The translations under genes and the position numbers were made by a program. A stretch of DNA of 64,000 nucleotides from Castanea sativa (lineage: Eukaryota > Streptophyta > Magnoliopsida > Fagales > Fagaceae), in contig NC_134013.1 in assembly GCF_040712315.1 (NCBI RefSeq), forward strand, positions 47,577,001-47,641,000. Direction: 5' to 3'. Numbering within the stretch: the first letter of the stretch is position 1; every line of letters starts with the position of its first letter. Under the pieces are notes generated by a model, which worked only from the letters and a program-made list of their open reading frames with translations, did not search any database and was not told the origin of the DNA. Shown here piece by piece: positions 56,286-64,000 of this stretch.

Positions 56286-56881
56286 CTGGGCATTTCCCAA
56301 TGGTGTTGATGGGGCCATTGCTGTCGGCAAACTTCTGGGTCCGCTGGCACAGTATCTGGAAGGATTCCTTGATTGAGGGATTCTGCCATTGTGAGTGAAT
56401 AGTGACAGGATATCCAAGATACGTCCGTGTGTCTGTGAATAGTTCCGTCGGCATTTGTTACCCAATGTACTTCTGGAGGGTGGACAATTCCTTCTACTTG
56501 AACATTATTCTTGGAGTTCAACTTTGCTACTAGACATGCTGAATTGATCTTGTGACCAAACCGAGGGTGATCTGTTTTGTGATACTTGAACCATTGACCA
56601 TTATGAGCATCATTTTTCAAAATTTCATGCCAAAATTTGTTAAAATATTTATTTTCATGAGGAAAAGTGTATGAGTAGAACCGTGGCTCAAAATGAATGC
56701 ACAAGTGGTACTCATTGAGTAAGTACCACATGTAAAGGTAATGTGCAACATTCCAATATGTTATCCAAAATGCAAATGGGGTTTTCCATGGTTGCTCAAT
56801 ATCTGGGAAAATGGCAAGGAAATGGCTTTGGTGTTGTTTAAGGTAATCATGGAGGACTCGAATGATTCTTTTGGATCTGGC
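56198..56881 (-). pseudogene. Viral polyprotein C-terminal region after RNase H
   Basis: After a stop near 56882 the same frame as RNase H stays open to 56198. It gives a segment rich in aromatic residues (MWYLLNEYHLCIHFEPRFYS) and an acidic, His/Asp-rich end (PDADIDEEWFQGRDD). I do not recognise a domain. It could be the polyprotein tail or a separate downstream ORF, as some related viruses have. Confidence 0.6.
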
Positions 56882-59058
56882 TTAGAGGGTCAGGGTTTTT
56901 ATTTGGTCTTTTATGTCTGGGGGAAGGGTTTCTATCATGTTCATGATATCATCAGAGGATGAAGAAGGGCCTGAGGATGAGGATGGATCTGTTATTGGAT
57001 ATACACATAAGGGTGGAGGAATTATTGTGGTATGGAGGACTGAAGGCTTTCTGGAAAGGTAATCAGTGATAAGGTTATCTGTACCTTTGATGTGTTTGAC
57101 TTGGAAGGACCATTGTGAAAACCAATTTGACCATCTGAGTAACTGGGGATAGGAGAGCATTTTTCTTTTGAACTGGAGCATTTTTGGGAAGGAAGACATA
57201 TCCATTTCTACAAGAAAATTGTGACCGAGGAGGTGAAACTGGAACTTTTCAATACCATGTTTGACTGCCAGAATTTTTTTGAAAGTGGAATGACAATGGA
57301 GTTCTGAAGGCTTGAATGCACCGCTTTTGTATCCGCAAATGTTTCTTTTTCCATCAATTTCTTCAAAGAGAGCTGCTGCCCAATACTCATCACTTGCATC
57401 TGTTTGTAGAATTCTTTTTCCTGTTCCTGGAATCTGTAAAGAATGAAGCTTTTCTGCCAATTTCTTCAATTGTTGAACTGCTTCTGTATGGAACCGAATT
57501 CCATCTTTGCCGAGGAGATTTTTTCAACAACTTGGACAAACAATCTCTGTGTCTGGAAATTTTTGGAATGAAATCTGACATGTAGTTAACAATTCCAAGA
57601 AACTGTTGGATCTGTTTGGTGCTGGTGAGTGTATCTGGAAATTCACTGAGAGACCCCGCTATGTGAGGCTGCAGAGTGTACTTTCCATCTGAAATGTTTA
57701 CTCCCAAGAAATCAATAGAGGATACTCCTATGACCATCTTCTTTTCTGAAAGCATTATTCCCTGAGCTTTTACTAAATTGTAGAATTCAGTAAGTAATTT
57801 TTCATGGGATTCTGCATCTTTTGAGAATAGGAGGATATCATCTACATAGATCAATGCATTTGACAACAGTGGTTGAAACAGAGTTACCATTGCTTTTTGG
57901 AACTGGGATGGAGTATTTTTTAGGCCAAAAGGCATTACTGTCCATTGATAATGGTGGTATGGAATGCAAAATGTTGTCTTGTATCTTTCTTCTGGATGGA
58001 TTCATAATTGCCAAAATCCTACTTTGAGATCAAACTTTGAAAATACTTTGGCATTGGAAAGATGCTGAAAAAGAGCATTTTTGTTCGGCAGTGGAAACTT
58101 GTCATCAGCAAGGTAATGATTAAGATCTTGGTAATTGATTACCAATCTGAGCTTTCCTCAAGCTTGTTCTGCATGCTTGTTAACCTAGAAGGCTTCACAT
58201 GCCCATGGAGAAGTTGTGGGTTCAATGAGGTTTTTTGAAAGAAGGGTAGCTAACTCCTGCTTAGCTAGGGATAAGTGTTCTGGATTTATACCTCTATGAC
58301 TGGCTTTTGTAAGGTTAACATCTTCATTCTTTTTTAAGGGAAGGGTTATGAAAAAAGGCTGGGTTTTTCCATAGTGGTTTTGGATTTTTGAGGAGGAATT
58401 TTGAGTGGGTGGCTGCACAGCATTCATTGATAATCTGGGCTTTCAAGGAGTCAAAAGGGTTTATTGAGAACAAATGTGGTACCTAGGTCCATGTGAGAAG
58501 GTGTTGTTTATGCAAGAGGCCTTTTGAGGACCATCTGAGGCTGGGTATCTGGTGAAGGAGGTCAAATCCTATGAGGAGGTCTCTACCTGTGAGGGGGGAT
58601 CCAAGAACTTGGTGTTTAATGGTAAGGGTTGGGAATATTCTAATTTGAATGGGTTTACTTTTCTGGGTGATTAGGAATGTTTCTCCATTGGCTGCTCTGA
58701 ACATCTGATGATGAGGTAACCAAAAATCTTCTGGTAAAATTTTAGGATGAAAGATTGTTGCTGCTGCTTCTGTATCAAACAAAGCTATCACTGGGATGGG
58801 TCTGGAATAGGTATCAAGGAGGATGTGAACTTGGGCTATTGGTGTGGGGCCAATTATTGGGGCTATAAGAGGCTGAGATGTGTATAAGGTTTGGATTTCT
58901 GGATCTGAATCATCTGTAATGCTTGACTCTGATTCATCTTCTGAGGTTGAATAAGCCATGACTGCCAAGGCTTGGGGAGAATAATCATCATCAAGGGAAA
59001 AGAGTGATTCAACGTCTGAAAATGGAGTATCATCTGCATGAATCTGAGCTTGCTCCAA
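56882..59058 (-). pseudogene. Viral protease, reverse transcriptase and RNase H (broken)
   Basis: The aspartic protease motif at 58769-58777 reads DTE in ALFDTEAAATIF, where DTG/DSG is the known active form. RT begins near 58430 after a stop at about 58483 and a frame change. It has further stops near 58180, and keeps the catalytic box YVDD at 57837-57848 (IYVDDILLFSKD). RNase H follows with TDASDEYWAAALFEE and a frameshift between 57390 and 57469. The enzymes would copy viral RNA into DNA. Position and order fit Caulimoviridae. Confidence 0.87.
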
Positions 59059-60882
59059 AAGCTTTGCTGCTTTTTCTTTTTTTGGACAATTTTTTGCAAA
59101 ATGACCGGGCTTTCTACATACAAAACAAACTTTTGAAGTTTTGCCTTTGAACTGCTTTCTTCTAAGAAACTTCTATTTCTTTTTTCTGAAAAACTTCTTC
59201 TTTGGATGAGAATGTTTCTTCTTCCAAGAGTACTTCTTGTAATGATCTCTTCTTTTTGTTGGATAAGAACAGGTTTTGTCATAACACTTGATCTGCAAAT
59301 CTTTCCTTTTGTAATTGTCTTTAAGCTTGTTGTGGATCTTGTCAATCTCTGAAAGAAACTTTCTTTGATTGCAAAGTTTTTCCAAAGCAATAAGGACATG
59401 CTGATAAATCTCACCTAAAGAGGCTTGCTGCAGGGTGATTTTTTGAAGATTCATCATACGAAGAGTCTCATCACCAAGTGGTTCTGGGAATGAGTTCAAG
59501 AAAGTGTGCTTGGAATTCACATCATCCATGCCATTAAAGGCGTAGTATCTGCTGGACATTCTGTCAAAATGTTTTTCCAAATCTTTTCTTTCAAAAGAAC
59601 AGCATTTCATCAGTAGGAATTCATCTCTGGCTACTTCAGTATAATGGGCTAATGAACCAAGAAATTCATTATGGAGGATCGTGAAAAAATCCTCGAGTGT
59701 GTTACTTTGGGCTGCTTGTCTTTGCCTGTATTCTCCAAGGTTAATCCACCATTGTCTTAGTCTGCCTGTGAGTCTTGCTACAAATTTGGCAATAATCTGG
59801 GCAACTGTATTGTTTGGGGCTTGAAGTTCTGCTGTACACCATAAATACATGTTGAAAATCTCATCATGCCATTTTGAAGGAGGACTGTTATCAAGAGTGA
59901 ACAAGTGCTTTGAATCTGTGGTTGATGAGTAGGTTAATCTTGTGTAGTGATCAGGGATGACAGGTGGTGTAGGAAATATTGGTGGTGGAGGTGGAGGTTG
60001 TTTAGGGCGAAGGACATCATCTTCTTCTTCTACTTTTGGCTCAGTCATGAAGACTTCATCTAGGTCAAGGCCAGACAAGTCTAAATCTTTGTCATCAATG
60101 ATCGGAAGAACAAAGGGTTCTGTTGGTTCTTGAAGAGTTAAAGTTCTGAGAAATGATGATATCGGGTTTGGAGGATCAGAATTTATGGCCAACATGTTCA
60201 TATTTGGGGGTCTGGAGGAAGCACCAATAGTTAGATCTGGTGGTTGGTATAAGGGTTCTTTGTCTTTTTTGATGGGAGGAGGTTCCTTTTGTGGTTCTGG
60301 TCTGGGTTGAGATTCTAGTTGAGGTGGTGGTGTTGGGTTTGTTGTGCTGGAAAAAATTCCACATTGTTTGAAAGGATTTTGGGCTGGATGTGTCATGTTT
60401 AGTGGTTGGAGGTTTTGGTATGGGGAAACTGGGGAAAATGGTGAGGGTACTAGTATGGACAGATCTTTATACAGTGATTGACGAGGTTGGTATGACATGT
60501 AGACTTGCATTGGAAGTGCTTGGGTAGTTGCCTTTTGTGAGTTTTCTAAAGACTGGAGTTGCATCAACAACTGCTTTTTTTCTTTTTCTTTTTGCCCGAT
60601 GAGTGGAAAGGAGACATACAAATCTTTTACTGTGGAGGCAATTGTTTCCAATTCTTGTTCAACTGACTGTATTTTCTTCTTCAAATCTTTAATGAGAGAA
60701 TTTGAGGATGAGAAGGTATGACTTACTGCTTCAGTCAACTTTTGTTGATTGTCAAGAATCTTCGAAAGGACTTGGTTCTGTGCTACAGCATTTTCTGCTT
60801 GCCAATTGAAAGCTGCTTCAGTTGAGGAAACTTGTTTTTGGTTCCATCTGGATTGGTTCCAACATGGTTTTTGATCTTCCAA
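59058..60882 (-). pseudogene. Viral coat protein region with zinc knuckle
   Basis: The frame is continuous from 60882 except for a TAG at 59171-59173. The first part is a coiled-coil-like segment, then a Pro-rich region and an acidic patch (about 60110-60015). The capsid core, near 59900-59380, contains RLRQWWINLGEYRQRQA and a Lys-rich tail. The knuckle CFVCRKPGHFAKNC (C-x2-C-x4-H-x4-C) follows at about 59086-59128. It would form the particle and bind nucleic acid. Confidence 0.85.
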
Positions 60883-62398
60883 ACATGTTTAACATTGGCT
60901 TGTGGGTGGTCAAAACTTTCTAAAGGAGGAAAATTTTGTGAGTATGAGGGTGATGCATGGTCAAACATATAACAAGATAAGGGCTTTTGTGTATGGGTTT
61001 GACTGGGCGTTTTAGGTTGACATTTTTGTACTTGGGGAAGGACTTTCTGGTAATATGGGATTAAAGGTGGTTTCTGGTTTTGTTGGTTTGGATGATGACT
61101 TTCTTTGCATGGGGAAAGGGATGGAGGTTTTTGTTTTCTAGATCTGGGATAAAGGACATAGTAGTCAAACTTTCCTGAAGGTTCTCCAAGGAGATCAACT
61201 TCTGGGTCACCTGCTTCATGTCTTTCTTTAAGAAGCTGCTGTGAAGACTTTTTCTTTCTTCTTTTCTGATCTTCTTCAAATACTTCTTCTTCTCTGCATT
61301 CTTCACAATCACAAACATCCCACCATATGTGTCCAGTGGATGATTTTCCTTCATAGACAGGTTTTCCATCTTCTCTAAATGCTTTAATCTGAAGACCATC
61401 AAGACCTTCATAAGAGACTGGTTGGATCATAGCTGTAGGAAAGACTGTGACTTCTTCTTTTTCTGGTGTGGCTGTCATAAACCTAACTTCAACGTCACCG
61501 TTCTGGTTTCTGATGAAGAAATGAGTGTTGGACTGGATTGGCTGAGATGCCTGATGGAGAGTCTCATATTTTGTGATCCATGATTCTGGAAAGAGTTTTT
61601 TCATCTGATCCTTGTTCAACTGTCTTGGAACAAATGTGCACAAAGGCGTCATGCCTGGATCAACTTGGATTAAAAGAGCATCATTGGACTGGGCTATCTC
61701 TGGTATGGCTACGTCAAAAGCATGGTTTTGGAGTCTGTAGGCAAGCTGATAGTGAAGTGTGGCTGCAAAAGTATCATGCACTTGAGAAGCTCCTGTAATC
61801 TGGACCTGGACTTTAAGAGCATCACAAAGGTGAGGGTCTTTGAGAGACATGTTGAAATTGGGGAAAAGGGTGACAAAGACTGTTCTCGCATTGAGTGTGG
61901 TTTGGACAGTTCCTATAACTGCATTGTGGTATTCCAAAAATCTAGAATCAAGAAGAGCAATTCTAGAAGCTATAGGGAGTCCTTTTCTGCCATGAAAAGT
62001 GAGTGCGAGTCTTACTGCACCAAAATGGAAGTGAGTATAACCTTGTCTTTGCCATGGAATGACAAGTTCTCTAGGAAGGGCAAGAGTGATGAAGTTTTCT
62101 TTTTCACTGGCTGGAATATTAAACTGGTCAAACTTTGAGGCTTGGACATATTCTTTGACACTAGAAGGATGAGAAGGACCTAAAAATTTTTTATGGATTT
62201 TTTGAAGGTTTTTTGAGGTTTATCAAACACAGTATAGGGATTTACAATAGGGAAATCTGTAATAGGTATTTTACTATCTTCAGGGACATGTGATATTTCA
62301 TATAAATAGTCTAATCTATTTGCAGTAGATTTACGAAGGGAAAGATCACAAGAAGTGGTAATGGTATCTGTAACTGCTGAGGATGATGAACTAGCCAT
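60783..62398 (-). pseudogene. Viral movement protein region, N-terminus of the polyprotein
   Basis: The likely start is MASSSSSAVTDTITTS at 62398. A one-base shift in an A-rich stretch near 62190-62210 separates this from the movement protein frame, which continues LPRELVIPWQRQGYTHFHFG, then RKGLPIASRIALLDSRF and NMSLKDPHLCDALKVQVQIT. The frame reaches 60783 and overlaps the coat region in another frame, so a second shift lies near 60783-60882. Movement proteins of this family enlarge plasmodesmata. The domain call rests on these motifs. Confidence 0.82.
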
Positions 62399-62730
62399 GA
62401 TGGTTTCTAAAATGAAGAACAATTTTCCTAAGGTCTGACAGGACTAAAACGCCACTCCTAGGCTCACGTCCACTAGATGACTTAGGAAAAACAATTCTTT
62501 GACACTTTTAGTACAACCCCTTAGTGTTCTACTTGATTATCAAATCCGGTGTTCTGATATGATTTTCACAGAGGATCCACAATAAGTGGCAACTGTAAAT
62601 CACAGAGCATACTAATCAGGATAATAATTCAAGTATACTAATCAAAGGAGAGTGAAACTGGTTGCAAGGCTTTAGCAGTTTTGTGTTGCATAGCAGTTTT
62701 GAGTTGCATGTGTGTGGATGATGAGTTGCA

Positions 62731-62744
62731 TGGCTCTGATACCA
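62731..62744 (-). other. Primer-binding site for initiator Met-tRNA
   Basis: On the sense (minus) strand the sequence is TGGTATCAGAGCCA, complementary to the 3' end of plant initiator tRNA-Met over 14 bases. Caulimovirids start minus-strand DNA synthesis here, and the site marks position 1 of the circular map by convention. It lies about 330 bases upstream of the likely polyprotein start. Confidence 0.88.
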
Positions 62745-63250
62745 ATTATGGGAGAAAGTGACGAAGAACAAGGAAAATACAAAGGAAGAAAGGGACGAAG
62801 AACTAACTAAGATACAAAAGACAACTAAAATACAAAAACCAAAACTTAAAACATGAAGAAGGAAGCTACGGGAAAGTAGAATTGGTGAATGATAATAAGG
62901 ACGAGCAATGACTACAAGACGAACACGATGACTGGATAATAGGAGTGTAAGAAGATCATAGAAGCTTATTAATTGCGTATATTGCTAAAATACTATAGAA
63001 AATAACGTGAAAATACTTAATAGTAACATAAAACAAGATACAATGATCAAGTGATATTATTAGATTGAACAAGTTTTTTACAGGACTGGAAGACATAGAC
63101 TGGGAAATATTATACAAACTGGCTAACTCTCAAACTCTCATTCTGCTTCCTAAAACTCTTTCTGCTGAACTAAGGATACAAACAGTCTATTTCTAGGCAA
63201 ATATTTTACAACAAGACAAAATATTATCCAATGTGAATGCTGATTTTTTC

Positions 63251-63257
63251 TTTATAG
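63251..63257 (-). promoter_or_regulatory. Possible TATA box of the viral promoter
   Basis: The sense strand reads CCTATAAAG about 510 bases upstream of the primer site, in the part of the viral leader outside the coding region. This is the expected zone for the pregenomic RNA promoter. Nothing else supports it. Confidence 0.35.
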
Positions 63258-63403
63258 GTGTCCAAGAATTTTTGAGTGATCAGTGCCAGTTGTCTTCAGA
63301 AAATATTCATCTGTGGATTGTTCTCTGACAGTAGGCATTATGGGACTGAACAAAGTACTAGGCATCATGAAGTTCAATAGTTTGCATCTTGAAGAAGGTG
63401 TGA

Positions 63404-63580
63404 CGGCAAGTGGGAAAGGAAGGCCAAGACAAAAGTGGGTCCCACGATTTTTTTTTTTTTTTTTTTGCATATATCTTTGTATATATCTTACTTTAATCAT
63501 CTCTTCTTTGGAATCATTCTTCATCAATGTCCGCATCTAGATCATGGTTATGGTAATAAGGATCATCGAAGTCGAAAGGA
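63404..63580 (-). repeat. Terminal direct repeat of the viral insert, right copy
   Basis: It matches 56113-56285. On this side the repeat ends at the host junction, where GGACAAAAAC resumes the duplicated host sequence seen in unit 1 at 55080. Confidence 0.92.
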
Positions 63581-64000
63581 GGACAAAAACAAAAGTACTT
63601 TGGCATTGATTGTGGTTTGCATGTTGTGCATACGTGCTTCAAATTATAGCCATATAAAATCCACGAGAATCTTCCAAGTTTCAATTACTATATTAAGAAG
63701 TGTGAATGAAAAAGTACACGGGAAACCACATGATAATCTCCAATCTCTGTGATTTTTGTTTCGTTTTGTTTTGTTATAAAGCTTTTTTTTTTTATAATCT
63801 TTTTTGTTATAAAGCTATTCACATCACAAGTCAAACCTTTTATCAATCAAAATCAAAACTTTACTATTCTATTAAAGATGATGTGTAGTGTTGCGTTGGC
63901 CTGTTGGATGGTAGTTATTTTCGGATGTCATATTTAATGTGTAATAGTATTAAGAAGACAATTTCACTTAATTCTTTGGGTCCATCACAATCTCATAATT
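63581..64000. other. Host flank right of the virus
   Basis: Positions 63581-63911 match unit 1 (from 55080) apart from the two small insertions found only there. The rest is unique AT-rich DNA. No gene is supported. Confidence 0.6.

Larger units (their letters stand above)
56113..63580 (-). mobile_element. Endogenous pararetrovirus (Caulimoviridae), 7.47 kb
   Basis: In sense (minus) order there is a terminal repeat, a leader with a tRNA primer site, then movement protein, coat protein with zinc knuckle, protease, RT and RNase H in one long frame, then a C-terminal region. No integrase and no LTRs are present. Removing one copy of the terminal repeat gives a circular unit of 7291 bp, typical for the family. 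One long polyprotein frame suggests a petuvirus- or florendovirus-like member, but genus needs a tree. Stops and frameshifts are present throughout, so this is a dead fossil copy. Confidence 0.9.
55669..63911. repeat. Tandem duplication, unit 2 (virus-containing)
   Basis: It consists of host sequence 55669-56112 and 63581-63911, split by the endogenous virus. Both host parts match unit 1 in order. The junction with unit 1 is at the shared word TTGGATGG. Confidence 0.85.

Noticed and set aside
56065..56376. Frames on both strands across the viral end and the T run
   Set aside because: They arise from the homopolymer and the terminal repeat. The real viral frame ends at 56198.

Overview
This window is nuclear DNA from a flowering plant, most likely a dicot. 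The evidence is a split, intron-containing gene for Elongator subunit 5 (ELP5) on the minus strand, three Tat-lineage Ty3/gypsy retrotransposons, copia-type solo LTRs, tRNA-derived SINEs, MITEs and an endogenous caulimovirid. The SINE type suggests a Fagales-like tree, but that is only an impression. No bacterial or organellar features were seen. ELP5 is the only gene that looks intact; almost everything else is repeats of different ages.

Layout. Positions 1-3337 are AT-rich intergenic DNA with a 0.9 kb solo LTR. An old segmental duplication follows: copy A (about 3338-15962) and copy B (about 23230-27795) lie in direct orientation. Copy A carries a solo LTR, a MITE and an 8.4 kb gypsy element (6457-14886, minus) that B lacks. 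Copy B carries a SINE and a CACTA-like element that A lacks. Between the copies is a deleted gypsy element without integrase (17053-22737, minus). Just after copy B is a third gypsy element (27932-37222, plus). Its left LTR is abnormal: U3 is missing and replaced by an inverted copy of the U5 end. Two of the gypsy elements carry an antisense, intron-containing ORF.

Positions 37223-42308 hold a 2.06 kb solo LTR that splits an RNase H-like pseudogene. ELP5 occupies 42309-48391, with eight recognisable coding exons and one expected small exon not found. Upstream (48779-51291) is an inverted-repeat DNA element with a nested copia-type solo LTR. Positions 51292-53587 hold a short LTR-like element, a SINE and a MITE.

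A tandem duplication fills 53588-63911. Unit 1 keeps a virus-free version of the site. Unit 2 contains a 7.47 kb endogenous pararetrovirus (56113-63580, minus) with one long, broken MP-CP-PR-RT-RNase H reading frame, an initiator-Met tRNA primer site and a 173-177 bp direct terminal redundancy. Paralogous empty sites make the order of many insertions readable within this one window.

All boundaries, target-site duplications and splice sites were read by eye. Family names rest on motif recognition, not on searches.
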